A stretch of 64,000 bases of DNA from Oscheius onirici (GCA_932521025.1 OW051473.1:9610001-9674000), one strand, 5' to 3'; shown: positions 44,875 to 55,744, counted from the first letter of the stretch. Numbers and translations: made by a program. Notes: generated by a model not told the origin, from the sequence alone.

Positions 44875-45741
44875 CTATTGCGATGATCTGGAACGGGTAA
44901 TTTTATATGTGATCAAATATACTGACATTAATGTTGTTAGTTGAAAGTTCTACTAGGGATAGACTTCCAATAGCCGATAGATATTTGAGACACAGCATTT
45001 CTAGAGTTACTGGGTTCTTCAAAAGTTTGGTGACTTCAAAATGAGTCCGAATCGCAGTGTAGTGTCCAGATCTGGTTAACTATAGGTCTCCTACCAGAGC
45101 CAGCTATTTCTGGTAGAAGACCTCTAATGAACCAGCTGTCTCCATAATAGTTAAAATCACTTATACCTATTTTGTCTTTTCGAACTCTGAATGGTCGCTT
45201 TCCTAGAAAACATTTCGGCTATCTTGATACTTGTACCCTAATTGCTCGTCTTTGGCCATCTATCAACGGACTTGAGCTATAGTATTAGGGAGATACGTCC
45301 AATGTTCGCAAAAACTAGACCACCGGACTTGACGGTTATATCTTCCCTATAGGCTACTGCTCACCAGTCTGGTGTTTTGATCTTACGAACAAGATATTTC
45401 ATGCCGACAACTCTACTTCTTTTTAATACAATCAGGCGAAGATAAATTTTCACTCTTCTCCTTGTGCTGGTAAGCTTTTCCAGTCCTTCAGTGCATAGAA
45501 AATGTTGTCCGTTTTCGGGCAAACAGTAGACTTCAAGTTTCAGTACTTTTTGACCCGGAATTGGAGTAAGGGTCGGTCTAAAAGCAAGTAGTTGTCCTTC
45601 AGCTTCCCCTTTCTCCTTTTCGAATAAATGATGACTTTTTTTCTAAAAAGCTCAAATCCCGCCTCTTTCTCTTTATTATGTTGAATACTAATGAAAATAT
45701 TTTTGGTTTCTTTCGTCTCCCATTTCCTTCATTCGACAAAG
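44875..45741. other. Intergenic with one hairpin
   Basis: No gene seen. An imperfect hairpin lies at 45085-45122: GGTCTCCTACCAGA pairs with TCTGGTAGAAGACC (one mismatch) across a 10-base loop. Confidence 0.4.
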
Positions 45742-46173
45742 ATGTTGACCCTCTGGCTGGTGAGCTCTCTTATCTGCTTCTTTCAGATTCTTGTCTTGTT
45801 CTCTGCTGTCCAGGAGAAGTCGAACGATGGCCCTGCTACTCTGAAAAACTTGATGAGCTCTCTTTCTCCTTCCAACTACTCCCTGCTTCGCAGCACCGAT
45901 CAATATGCCAATAAGGACTGTCTCAAGGTGCAATTTGAGATGTACTGTAAATCAAAAGACGGAAAACCTCACAACTTTCATTACAACCTGTACTTGTACG
46001 AAACTGACACCTCCGAGAAATCTGATGATTTGCTCAAATCATACACAGGATCAGGCCATGGATCGGTAAAGGGAAAAGTAGCCGCCTATGAAGACGACGA
46101 CGGCATCCTGAACGGTTCCTACGAGTTCTACATAAAGTTTGAGGCAACCTGTCTCGGACAAAGAAAGACGTAA
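45742..46173 (+). CDS. Transthyretin-like secreted protein
   Basis: A single-exon frame. The start at 45742 gives the signal peptide MLTLWLVSSLICFFQILVLF; an upstream in-frame ATG at 45691 (MKIFLVSFVSHFLH) is possible. The mature chain fits the nematode transthyretin-like family: VQFEMYCKSKDGKP, YNLYLYETDTSEKSDDLL, SGHGSVKGKV, and Y-x-F-Y-I-K-F-E-A-T-C at the end, with the two cysteines in the usual places. These are secreted beta-sandwich proteins (TTR-52 bridges apoptotic cells to phagocytes in C. elegans), and most members have no known role. It is shorter on linker sequence than typical and has no intron, which is unusual here. AATAAA at 46328 is about 155 bases past the stop. Confidence 0.72.
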   Translation: MLTLWLVSSLICFFQILVLFSAVQEKSNDGPATLKNLMSSLSPSNYSLLRSTDQYANKDCLKVQFEMYCKSKDGKPHNFHYNLYLYETDTSEKSDDLLKSYTGSGHGSVKGKVAAYEDDDGILNGSYEFYIKFEATCLGQRKT

Positions 46174-46860
46174 AGACATGATTTTGCCCCGTGTCCTGTG
46201 GGCAGAGAAAAAGAACGTAAAGTCTGCAAATACTGGGTTCAGCTCCATCTCCCTGGTGGTATACTGTTTTGGAGAAACCTCGGAATCGACACAATGGATA
46301 TTTGAAAAAGTGTCGTGAAACTGGGACAATAAACATTGGCAATGGATGTGTTAAATATTATATGTTGACAGCATAGTAGATATGAAATTCACGAGATCAG
46401 CGAAAGAGAGAGAAAGCGAATTGGCTGCAAGCGCCAGCACCAATTCAAGTGCTCCAAGAAAACACCAATATCCTCTCACCATTGCCTTCATCATTTTGCA
46501 GGTCTGTGGGCAGTTTGTTACGGAGTTAAGGCGTTCCCGGGGTCAGACTCAAAGGTATGCGGTCTAGCTGTTGGTGCAAAGCTAGAGTAACTGACTCTTT
46601 TAACTTGATCCATGTAAAAATTTGTTCTTACTTGGTTTTGAAAACGGTGATCTTCTGTGGTTCACTCTTCCTTACCGGTTGGATTTCGGTACAGCATCTG
46701 AAAGATCAGCGTTCAGCTTAAACATTTCAAGTTGCCATAGTTTTCCTCCTTCCCCCCACACAATAGTTTCAAAAGTCACGATCTTTTTATTATGCTGAAT
46801 ACTAATGAATAGTAATGTTGCTCTTTTTCTTTCGCTGACAAAGATGTAAAAACTGCTGAT
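46174..46860. other. Intergenic, no gene recognised
   Basis: 3' UTR of the transthyretin-like gene, then AT-rich sequence. TTTTTATTATGCTGAATACTAATGAATA (46784-46811) repeats text found at 45672-45695 just upstream of the transthyretin-like gene, so a piece of its promoter region was duplicated. Confidence 0.45.
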
Positions 46861-46878
46861 ATGGCTCAAACTGTTTCG

Positions 46879-46950
46879 CGGAGTCTCGAAGTGATAATTA
46901 AAGCGGTTGTGGCATCCAGGCTTCTCAAGCTACAGGATCCGCTATTAGAT
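46879..46950 (+). repeat. SINE-like dispersed repeat (copy 1)
   Basis: CGGTTGTGGCATCCAGGCTT followed by CTCAAGCTACAGGATCCGC. A clear reverse-complement copy lies at 53366-53440. Both lie among tRNA-like and LINE remnants. Confidence 0.6.
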
Positions 46951-47087
46951 CGTTATCGTATCCTTATTATCCCGTCGACAGGAATCGAGCCCAAGACCCC
47001 TAGCAGCGTGCGGTTTCCAGACAAACGTGGTAACCACTTGGCCATGAAAAATGTAACGTAATCGACACAGAGTTAAAAAAAACCATT

Positions 47088-47150
47088 GGAGCAACCGGGA
47101 CCTGTCTCATTGCAACTCAACTGCTCTACCACTGAGCTATCGGCCAGCCC
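47088..47150 (-). pseudogene. tRNA-Ala-like pseudogene, part of a SINE-like repeat
   Basis: The reverse strand shows A box TAGCTCAGTGGTAGAGCA and anticodon region GAGTTGCAATG as in the copy at 52590-52661, but about 13 bases of the T arm are missing between two CCCGG repeats. Both copies continue with AATGGTTTTT and a CTCTGTG motif, so the flank was copied with the tRNA part. Confidence 0.65.
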
Positions 47151-47202
47151 TAGCCCGCTCCTTTTGGACGCTACTTGGCAACGCCGTCCGTTACCAAAAA
47201 AA

Positions 47203-47284
47203 AGCGACATGGCCTAGTGGATAGCGCTTATTGCTTGGAAATCAACGCCACCGAGGGGTTTCTGGTTTGATTCCCGCCTGCGAC
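47203..47284 (+). pseudogene. tRNA-Ser-like sequence (GGA), degenerate
   Basis: A box-like TGGCCTAGTGGATAGCGC, anticodon region TTGCTTGGAAATCAA, a variable arm and B box-like GGTTTGATTCC are present, but the acceptor ends do not pair (AGCGACA against CTGCGAC). Probably a pseudogene or SINE head. Confidence 0.45.
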
Positions 47285-47387
47285 AGGTTTTCGAGGACGC
47301 TGAACACGATCCCGATGTTCTTTTGCTTCCAAAAGACTATATTTTCCGTTTAACATTGATCGGAAACGGTCAGTGTTTTTTAGACTG

Positions 47388-47812
47388 CCTACCCCTTCAA
47401 CAGATTCCACAATCTGTTTACAAATCAACGGATTCCACTAAAGTACAAAAGGAGACTCTACCAAACTTGTGTTGAGCCCTGCTTTTTGTATAGCAGCGAA
47501 ACTTGGTCCTACCGCCAGAAAGACTTTGCGAAATTGGTCACGGCACAGCGACGGATGATGCGAAAAATGGTTGGAACTACTCTGATGGAACACAGGACAA
47601 ATGAATGGATTGAAAGAACAGTGAAGCTGCGGAGTATCAAGAAGAAATGGGTCATGAGAAAATGGGAATGGGCAAAGAAGATATCCCAAATGGATAACAG
47701 CAGATGGACGAAGAGTACAGTCGAATGGCGGCCCTGGAAGTACAAAAGAATGTCTGGTCGACCAAAATCACGTTGGAGGGACGACTTTGTAGGACACTTC
47801 GGCAAGAACTGA
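47388..47812 (+). mobile_element. LINE reverse-transcriptase C-terminal fragment
   Basis: The frame contains RIPLKYKRRLYQTCVEPCFL, YSSETWSYRQKDFAKLVTAQ, RRMMRKMVGTTLMEHRTNEW and GRPKSRWRDDFVGHF, the region downstream of the RT domain in worm LINEs of the same general type as at 29556-30800. The catalytic part is absent and stops follow, so it is a 3' truncated remnant. Confidence 0.75.
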
Positions 47813-47987
47813 CCCAGAACGGCAAGGGAGAGCTCCGATATATGGAGAAGAAGTATGGAGGGCCATATAGAAATTATATGATCATCGCTAATAAACATAA
47901 ACAGTGGCAGGAACAATTATTTTTATTTTTTTCTCTGCATTACTGGTGTAGTTCTTCTTGACCTTCATCCTGGGAGCAGTCGACGAC

Positions 47988-48397
47988 TCAGCGGTCTCGT
48001 GGTGGCGGTAACGAGCGGGAACGAGAACGTCGACAATCCGGCGATGGGTGACGACGGGACTTGCGATGGGAAGAGCGGCTACGCCGACGATATCTTCCCT
48101 CACGCTTAAATGATCGTTGTAAGCAGAAAACAGTCAGAGCTTTACCTGAAGCGGATTTTCTCGTCTTCTCTCATTACGGTTGGCACTTTCGCGACTTCTC
48201 CGTTCTCTTCCAAGCTCTCTGACAGATTCCGCTTGAATCCTTTCTTGTTCTCCTCGGGCGGCAGCAGCTCCAGAACTCCTACACGGAATTGTGCAGCCTT
48301 CGAAATTTTCAGCTGGCCGAAGGAATGCAAAAGGATCGTCCACAGTGGAAATCATCTGAAAAATCAAAGGGTTTTTGGATGTCTGGGGAGCATCGCT
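47988..48397 (-). CDS. 3' end of an SR-rich (Arg/Ser) protein gene
   Basis: Two exons on the minus strand, 48397-48146 and 48104-47988, join in phase 0. The first has SDAPQTSKNPLIFQMISTVD, DDPFAFLRPAENFEG and then a charged helix (ERIQAESVRELGRERRSRES). The second is a short RS-type tail (REGRYRRRSRSSHRKSRR, CRRSRSRSLPPPRDR). Such tails occur in pre-mRNA splicing proteins and direct nuclear-speckle localisation, so a splicing-related role is likely. The 5' exons were not found: exon 1 here opens behind TTTTCAG in mid-reading frame. The small minus-strand frame at 49943-50083 could be an upstream exon of the same gene, but I could not link them. Confidence 0.55.
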
Positions 48398-49942
48398 CTG
48401 AAAAGAAAGGAAGATGTTAAAAACAGGGCATTTTTCGGCTCCCGTTTCCAGCAAACTCCAGATGTTCTAAATCATGTATTTCTAAATTTTACCATTTTTA
48501 TCGAATTCAACCTTTAAACAATCCTATAGAACGCAAATTCACACCAGAATTTAGGTAGATCAGCCGTTTCTTGTCTTCCTTCCGAATAAAGCCATTTTTG
48601 GGTGAATTTGTGCTCAAAAGAGTTTTTTATCAGCTGATTTTGATAAAAACAGTTCTGAAATCACAAAAGTGGACAAAATACGCTTTTTGTTTTCGGCCAA
48701 GCTGCGATGAGATCAAAAAATCAGGTGTCCAAGACCGGACAAGATATTTCGAATTCCATGGTTAACTTTTCCGGTCGGAGCAAATTAGGCTAATGTTTTA
48801 GCGGATAATTAGGCGCAGAGCCGACAGCCAGGCGCATACTGGGGAAATCAAAAAAAATAAATTGATAAATACCGACCTGTCCAGCACGTTAAGTCCAATT
48901 CGGGAAAATGTAAGTTTCCTGAAAAACAGTTTTTAGAGAAAGAAAGAGATAAAAAATGTCAAATGAGAGTCAAAAAAGTTCAGCTCAGGACCATTTTTAC
49001 AGTCCGTTAAAAGCAGCTAAACGCCGCGCAGCTGCGAATATATACAGTTGGGCGAGAGACAGACGATGACAGCTGGAATCGGGAGGAGGAGCCGACCTAG
49101 ATGGCGCTTAGCTGTTGGAAGCGATTACGTAAAGAGTCGGGAGAAGACAGGATAGCCAAAGGGACAGAAGTACAAAGGAACAGAAGGACAGCGGGATGTC
49201 CGGATGGCGCAGTGGGTTTGGGAAATTCGCGCTGAAGCGACCAAGGTTCGAGTCCGATGAGAGGAAATATTTTGGTTTTTTAACAGTAGCGTTCTACTGA
49301 GCTGACAACTTTTCTGTAGAATGCAATCCTGAGAAAATACAGGCAAAACAGTGTTTTTGTCAAAATTTCAATCCGTTACTGTACTTAGAAGATAAACGTT
49401 CCCGGTCTCGTATATAGCCTTTTAATTCGGCCCCGGGTAGACTTAAATTTTGGTTTCAAGTTTGCTTGATTTGCTTATTTCTGGACCGAGTTATAGTGGA
49501 GAGGAAAAGACTTACCTCTCTACCTAATAGTTGAAAGGCTAAGCGGTTTTGGTAGGTTAAATTCCACATTAAACTTTCTCGCGACAACAGCGGTGCTCAA
49601 TTGAAAGTATAAATCGAGGGATTCACTTGGCTAAAGTAGGGACAAACAGCAACTTAGTGAAATTTTATGACAGAAGCTGCAGTCCTACCCATCCCTTTTC
49701 CTCAAAACAGATCTGCACATTTTCGGAAATGAAATTTTATTGTATTCAAAGGCAATTACTGTGCATCTTTATGGACCGGGTGTTCCGGGAGAATGTAGTC
49801 GGAGGTGGGATCGAAGTTCTTCACGTTTTCCTTATAGTTGTGCCAAACTGTGCATCTTTATGGGCGGGTGTTCCGAGAGGTATATGTGAAACTTGTCGCG
49901 GAACTCCTGGGAGAGAGTCGGGTCCGCCAACTGCATGTTGAG
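48398..49942. other. Intergenic or intronic, no gene recognised
   Basis: AT-rich sequence between the SR-rich 3' exons and the 49943 frame. Contains a degenerate tRNA-like sequence at 49199-49262 (TGGCGCAGTGGG and GGTTCGAGTCC) and a short direct duplication at 49757-49790 / 49849-49885 (TGTGCATCTTTATGG...GGGTGTTCCG). Confidence 0.4.
49199..49262 (+). pseudogene. Degenerate tRNA-like sequence
   Basis: A-box-like GGATGGCGCAGTGGG and B-box GGTTCGAGTCC are 42 bases apart, but the arms do not fold into a cloverleaf. Confidence 0.35.
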
Positions 49943-50083
49943 TCAGTCGATGGTGTTTTCGGCACGCATCAGGTAGTCGGCCATCTTCTGCTGGTTGATA
50001 CGCTTCCTCTTCTCAATATCCGGAACGTAAGAGTCTCCGTCTTCGAGACGCATCTTCTTAGTTGGCAAGTCGGCAAACTCCAT
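49943..50083 (-). CDS. Short charged exon, frame stopped by TGA
   Basis: ATG 50083 directly follows GTTTCAG, as in a trans-spliced start. The frame reads MEFADLPTKKMRLEDGDSYV, EKRKRINQQKMADYLMRAEN, TID, then TGA, after which the same frame continues as plausible protein (QLADPTLSQEFRDKFHIYL, SEHPPIKMHS). The last part overlaps a direct duplication. Either the TGA is a mutation in a decaying gene or an intron was missed. Composition suggests a nuclear protein; no family recognised. Confidence 0.35.
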   Translation of the reverse strand: MEFADLPTKKMRLEDGDSYVPDIEKRKRINQQKMADYLMRAENTID

Positions 50084-50937
50084 TCTGAAACCATTTGTTA
50101 GCTCGATAGAAAAGAAATGGATGTTTGCCTTGAAAATGCATGAAAATTTGTTTTGGGATCTTGGGGAAGAGGTTTTCGCAATTAACGCAAAATGACGTGA
50201 ACTGAAAACACGATTGGTTTCGACTTATAGCAGCTGGAGTTGTGAAAACGTCATAAATTGCTTACTTTTGAAATAAAATGGACAGGGAAAAAGACAAGAA
50301 AATCAGTTCGCTTCAATATAACCTAGCAGAACTACTAGCGCAACTCTACTTTTAAGGAATAGGCGAGCATCTTCATAATATAAAGCGCAATGGTTTCTGT
50401 GGTATGTGTAAAAGTGAAAAAATATCACTATTGATGGAAATCTAGCAAAAAAACAGAACGGAACTAACCTGTTTTACTGAAGATAGAGAGGCAACTGACT
50501 AGGAAGCGGAAGCACTGACGACTGAAGTCTCTACAGAAGCGTTTTTAGCAGAAGCGAAAAGCGAAACTTCTGAGAAGTTGCCTCAAAGGAAAGCGAACGG
50601 TAAAAACTTTGTTTTTAGAGCATTTTCAAGTTACGAGGCCGTTTGCATCGTTTTAGGCTAAAAAAGTTACCACTGGACCCGTATTTTCAAGTCAAATAGT
50701 GGAAAAATTCAAAAATTAGAATTGGTTTCTTTTTGTCTAAGCAACTGCATTGTTTGCATCTGAGGTTGCAGTAGACACATGACATCTGTTTTTGGAATGA
50801 AGAAGACATTCATTAGAGTCCGTGCTGGTATTTCTCCAGAATATTCCACGACAGGAATTTGGCTAAGAGTTTATATTGTGTCAAGATTTTACATTTGCGC
50901 AGAAGAAGTATTAACTGCAACATCATCTCTGTCCCAG

Positions 50938-52215
50938 CAACTACCACTGGAAAAGTTATTACATTCGCTCGCCTACGATAAACGACCGGGAGCGCGTAGG
51001 ACTATCCCAAATCGAATTGGAGAATGCTCTGGAAAAGGTCAACTGTGACATGCTGGTGGTTGCCGAAGCCCGAATTGCTGGTCAAGGATCCTTTTTGCTG
51101 TCCTCATCTCGGCGAGGTGTATTTTATTCTGGAGGAAGGAGTGCTCACCGGGGCATAGCGTTCATCGTTCATCCCGATCTAGTGTCAAAGTCAACGTTTA
51201 CGGCAAGGAATGATCGCTTGGCTACACTACACATTGAAAATCTAAACCTCTTTCTGATCTGACTCGACACCCATCTACTTCGCCTTTGTAGACTTTCAAA
51301 AAGCATTTGAGTCTGTCGAATGGCCTGCTGCATGGACTGCTCTCTCAACAGCTGGGATCGATTCTGAACTCATACATCTGCTGACCAGAATCTACGACTG
51401 TTCAACGACATTCGTTGACGTTAATTCGGAGCCGGTCGAAATTGAAGTGTATAAAGGAGTCAGACAGGGTGACTGTCTATCACCGAAGCTATTCAACTGT
51501 GTGCTGGGAAGCACCATGAATTCGATTGACTGGGAGTCAAATGGATTGAAAATAGATGGAAGACATTTGCCTTGTTTGGAATACGCTGACGACATAACAC
51601 TGATTGCAAAGTCTCGAAGCGAATTGGAGAAGATGATTCTGAAACTGGTGGAAGCAGCTGCACAAGTTGGGCTCCAAATAAATTCCAAAAAGAGGGTCTT
51701 GATGTCAAGCTGCAGTACAACTAGGACTCCAATGACGATTAAAGGGCATGGTCCAAAATAGCGAAATGGCTTACAAACCGTTGTATACCAATGGCAAAGA
51801 CACGACGACTATTCAACTCATGCATTACATCGACGGTTGTATACGGATTTCAATGCTGGACTCTGACGGAGATGGACAGAAATAAACTGCAGGTAGTACA
51901 GCGCAAAATGGAGCGCCGAATGCAAGGAATCTCTAGCCCACCGATGGTCCAATGAAAGAATTCGCACTATCACGAAGCTTGACGACTGGTTAAAAGTTGC
52001 TGATTTGAGGAAAGTCCAATGAGCAAGGCGAATCAAGATCATGGAACCGGACAGATGAGCATATACAGCAACCAATTGGATACCTTATGACAAGCATCGG
52101 GCTAGAGGACAACCTCCTCCAAGATGGAGAGACTTTGTCAAGAGATGTTTTGACAGTAGCTGGTGGAATGCGCCGACGGAGGAATGGAATAGGGTCATCG
52201 ACCATCTTAGATAAT
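50938..52215 (+). mobile_element. Internally deleted LINE: endonuclease joined to reverse transcriptase
   Basis: 50970-51260 encodes the start of an APE-type endonuclease (CDMLVVAEARIAGQGSFLLS, RGIAFIVHPDLVSKS). Almost at once, 51270-51760 encodes RT (FAFVDFQKAFESVEWPAAW, GVRQGDCLSPKLFNC, LEYADDITLIAKSRSELEKM). The middle of the element (rest of the endonuclease and the fingers region) is missing. The downstream part to 52215 keeps recognisable C-terminal sequence in broken frames. Inactive. Confidence 0.8.
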
Positions 52216-52436
52216 TCTAGTATAATTTAGGGTAGCAATTCAGTCGGTAACTCCGTCCGGCATCTGTTGTTCTATTCTGGTAGCTGTGTTTCTCTTCACT
52301 CTGGACAAGGTAGTTCTCAGCGGCTGATTCGATTTTCATCCTGAACTTTTCCGTTTTGACCTATTTGCTATCACTGTTTTCTGTTACGATGCCCCAGTCT
52401 TTTAAAGAAAACTAAACCATTATTGTTCCGCTAAAG

Positions 52437-52830
52437 TTTTTGGGAAGGACAGCTAAAGTTCTTGGAGGATAGCTAAAGTTCTTGGCTATCAACATCAAAA
52501 AAAACTTTAGCTATTCTCCCCATGAACTTTAGCTATCAGTTGCGGATGCGTGACTCAGGCAGTGAGCAAGTCCTACGAGAGCCAGGGCGGGGGCAATAGT
52601 TCAGTGGTAGAGCAGTGAAGTTGCAATGAATCGGTCCCGGGTTCGAGTCCCGGTTGCTCCAATGGTTTTTACCTTTACCTCTGTGACCAGTACGTAATTT
52701 ATCCCCAAAACTTTAGTTATCCTCCCGGTGAACCTTAGCTATCCTCCCTGTGAGCCTTAGCTATCCTCCCTATGAACCTTAGCTATCATCCCTGTGAACC
52801 TTAGCTATCCTCCCTGTGAACCTTATCTAG
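52437..52830. repeat. Foldback minisatellite flanking a tRNA-like core
   Basis: 52726-52825 holds about five copies of a 22-base unit, TTAGCTATCCTCCCTGTGAACC. At 52437-52500 the complementary motif (GGAGGATAGCTAAAGTTCTT) is repeated in opposite orientation. A tRNA-Ala-like sequence lies between the arms. A transcript would fold into a long stem-loop. Confidence 0.7.
52590..52661 (+). pseudogene. tRNA-Ala(TGC)-like sequence, anticodon stem mismatched
   Basis: The acceptor arm GGGGCAA pairs with TTGCTCC, the D arm and T arm (CCGGG-TTCGAGT-CCCGG) are intact, and the loop GTTGCAA gives anticodon TGC. The anticodon stem (GTGAA against TGAAT) has two mismatches, so this is more likely a pseudogene or SINE head than a working tRNA. 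Confidence 0.55.
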
Positions 52831-53281
52831 CTAGTCAATCGCTGCTCGTAGGATGGCTATGCTGTCGGCACATTCTTCTCTTGAAGTGAACCCTCTTTGT
52901 TCGGGGCTGATCATGTTAATGATATTTCTGAGTCTGGAAGTCCACAGACTCATACAGACCTTATAGATCGTCAGCATGAGGCTGATTGGTCGCCAATTTG
53001 ACACATCATCCTTCTCGCCACCTTTGTAAAGTAGCGTTACCTCTGCCTCTTTCCCTTTATTTGGAATTTGGCGAGTTCTTTTGCACTCATTATATATTAT
53101 TATGGCCAGGATTTTTTCGTATCCTTTCAGATGGATATATATATATATATATATTACCATCTGGACCTAGAGCCGTGTCCTTGGCTCGTTTCAGGGCTGA
53201 TATCACGTCTTCTACTGTGAAGTCTGTCATAAAGTTTGAGGGAACGTTGCCCTTTTTGATATCGACGGCCAAGGAATCCAT
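52831..53281 (-). mobile_element. LINE reverse-transcriptase fragment split by an AT microsatellite
   Basis: The minus strand reads MTDFTVEDVISALKRAKDTA-LGPDG, then an (AT)n run translated as IYIYIY, then KEAEVTLLYKGGEKDDVSNW, RPISLMLTIYKVCMSLWTSR and MISPEQRGFTSREECADSIA, the GPDG and NWRPISL blocks typical of R2/NeSL-like or related RTs. The microsatellite (about 53135-53155) replaces part of the fingers region and the frame shifts around it. Inactive. Confidence 0.8.
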
Positions 53282-53365
53282 TGTGACCTTGGCCGTGTTA
53301 GTTTTGGATGTAGTTGTCGTAGTACACGAAGGTAGTCTACCCTGGCATCTCTCGCCAACCTAGCC

Positions 53366-53450
53366 TGTTCTGCGGATCCTGTAGCTTGAGAAACCTGGAT
53401 ATCACAACCGCTCTCGTCATCACTCCAAGACTCCTCGACTCTTCGGATGT
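53366..53450 (-). repeat. SINE-like dispersed repeat (copy 2)
   Basis: The reverse strand reads GAGAGCGGTTGTGATATCCA then GGTTTCTCAAGCTACAGGAT, matching 46879-46950. A shorter relative of its upstream part (GGAGTCTTGGAGTG) is at 34300. Confidence 0.6.
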
Positions 53451-54733
53451 GATCCGGTCATGCGAAATGCATCGATAGCCGAATAAACAGTTTTTTTTTA
53501 AATCGGACTGTAAAACCACATAAATAAACCAAATCACTTGATATTCTGGGGGTAAGAACGGCCTTTTGTAGGGCTAACTTGAGCCAGAAAATCAGACCTA
53601 AACGATCTATCTACGCGACGCTACACCCGAATGGTAACTAAATAGTGTCCACCCTTTTTTTTGAAGCAGACGATAAAACAGTGATCCTATAAGAAAACTC
53701 GCGGATTTGATTTTTTGAGAAAATATTGTTCACTTTTTGTTGAATACAAACAACAAAGAACTGAGTATAAGTTCAGTGGTTCAGATTGTTTAGAAGCCGA
53801 TTCCTTTCCTACGTATCCAAACAATTGAAAAATCGCTAATGACCGTTACCGTGATGCTTTCCGATAACGAGAAACTTTCCCACGCCGCAGTTCTATTTGT
53901 TTATTTGATCACCCAGCTCTTTCAGTCGAGTCATGCACCACTCTGATCAAAAACTCATTTTGTTGTTTTCTGACCAAGTACATCTTTTGTAAGCGGAGGT
54001 ATGTGTTGAAAGTGTGAAATATTATTCTTTCTTTTCGCCTGACCTGTTCCCTCTAGTCATTGGCCGCTTTCGAATCAGTAGGCGCAAAACACATTCTCTC
54101 TTCACCGCCTATATCAGGTGTGGGTATAACTCATCGATCTTTTTATTTGAACGGAGAGTAAACAGAGCTCCAGAGGACAAACTACGCGCCTCTTCCAGTC
54201 TCGCCTCGCTTATCAATCGTATGATTCATACCCAGTCTTCACGTCTCCCCTTATCCGAGGAGTATTTAACCATTAGGACTACATCATATCATTCTATTTG
54301 GTTTTTACAATGATAGTTTTACTCTTTTGATTCCGAACTGTTTTTTCATTATTTCCACCCAAAACTTAGACTGCGGGGAGAAACCTCCCTGTTCCAGCTC
54401 AAACATTCATTTCCCGTCTTTGTAATGTTCAGTAAAGCTGTATTAATTGATGAGATCTACAATTTTTAACACATCGTAGAGCTTGAAAATGCTCTGGTGC
54501 CGTGAACCATTGACGGTCATTTCCACATATTCTTATAGTTCTGAACACAATTTTTCCCCCTTCCGGCACCGGAAATTCAATATGGCGCCACTTATCCCCA
54601 TTGTTTTCGAAAAAGGGTCCTTTCGCAGCACATAGTCATCGCGGTTGCATGACTAAGTCTCTATTTTCGCCTTATCGGTCACCCGAACCACCTACTTTGC
54701 TCTTTTTTCACTCTCAGTTCTTTCAGCACAAAA
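53451..54733. other. Intergenic, no gene recognised
   Basis: AT-rich. Contains an arm-like relative of the foldback family at 54422-54480. The 3' end is the promoter of the TMBIM gene. Confidence 0.4.
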
Positions 54734-55729
54734 ATGGACAAGAATTTGTTCAGTGAAGAAAGGTATGCCTTGGAATTTTGGTATGTCGAACATATTTTTT
54801 GTAAACCTACATTTTAGCGAGTGTTCAATTAGACGCCAATTTGTCAAAAAAGTATTCATTTTGGTTACTATTATGGTCAGTTTTCTTTTTAAAAAACGTC
54901 AAAAACTCTAGCTCGCCATTGTTACACTATTCAGTGCCTTTCCATTCATGGTTCCCGAGTTTGGAAATTGGTTGAGAGGAGACACTGGTGACAACGGTAC
55001 GGGAGCACTAATTCTTAACATTACTGCTTGGTAAATATCACCAATAATCCGAAACCTCTAAATTTTCAGTGTTGTGTTTCTGGTGCTTGCCTTCACCTTA
55101 GCGTGTGTTCCTAAATTGAGACGAACAGTGCCATACAACCTGATTCTTCTTGGACTTTTTGTAAGAAAGCACAATTTTTAACATATTTTGATTACTTAAG
55201 ACAATTTCCGCCGGTTTGATGGTCATGTGCGTCACTGCATACTATACTGTGACATCAGTACTGATGTGCTTGGCAATTACTGCCGGCATATCCGGTTCCA
55301 TCATCATTTTTGCCATTTTTATTAACAAGGATCTGACATCGTAGGAAAGCAAATTATGGCTCAAGGCTCAAGGGTTCAGGATGGTTGGGTTCATGTTCTT
55401 GTTCGGAATGTGGCTCATGTTTTTTGGAATCACTGCTTGTATCGCCGTCTGGGCTATGGGAGTTTACTGGCTGTACTTGATATACTCAGCGATTGCTGCA
55501 GTCTTTTTTATGCTGTGGTTGGCTATTGACATCCAGGTACTGTTTTAGGGCATAGGGACTGACTGACTGACTGACTGACTGACTGACCAGTTTCATCTTT
55601 CAGTTAATCATGGGAAAAGGAAGAATACAGTATTCCCCCGAAGAATACGTTGCAGCAGCCATGACAATCTTCCTTGACATTCTCAACATATTTCTATACA
55701 TTCTTGCCATTTTCGGAAAAGTTAAATAG
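54734..55729 (+). CDS. TMBIM / lifeguard family (Bax inhibitor-1 fold) membrane protein
   Basis: Seven exons, 54734-54762, 54818-54875, 54912-55030, 55070-55160, 55201-55340, 55380-55536 and 55604-55729, join in phase into about 239 residues. The N terminus is short; IRRQFVKKVFILVTIM matches the family's R-x-x-F-[IV]-R-K-V-Y opening. About seven hydrophobic segments follow (for example VVFLVLAFTLACVP, GLMVMCVTAYYTVTSVLM, SAIAAVFFMLWLAIDIQ). The end is diagnostic: AIDIQLIMGKGRIQYSPEEY followed by LDILNIFLYILAIFG, the conserved D-x-Q-x-I...E-E-Y...L-Y-L-D-I-x-N-I-F pattern with the acidic residues thought to form the calcium/pH-sensing pair. These proteins act in ER and Golgi membranes in calcium leak and cell-death control. 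AATAAA lies 15 bases after the stop. Confidence 0.9.
55557..55587. repeat. (GACT)n microsatellite
   Basis: About eight GACT units in the last intron of the TMBIM gene. Confidence 0.9.
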
Positions 55730-55744
55730 ACACGTGTACTGTAC

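Noticed and set aside
52726-52825. CRISPR-like 22-base direct repeats
   Set aside because: Units are contiguous without spacers; a minisatellite.
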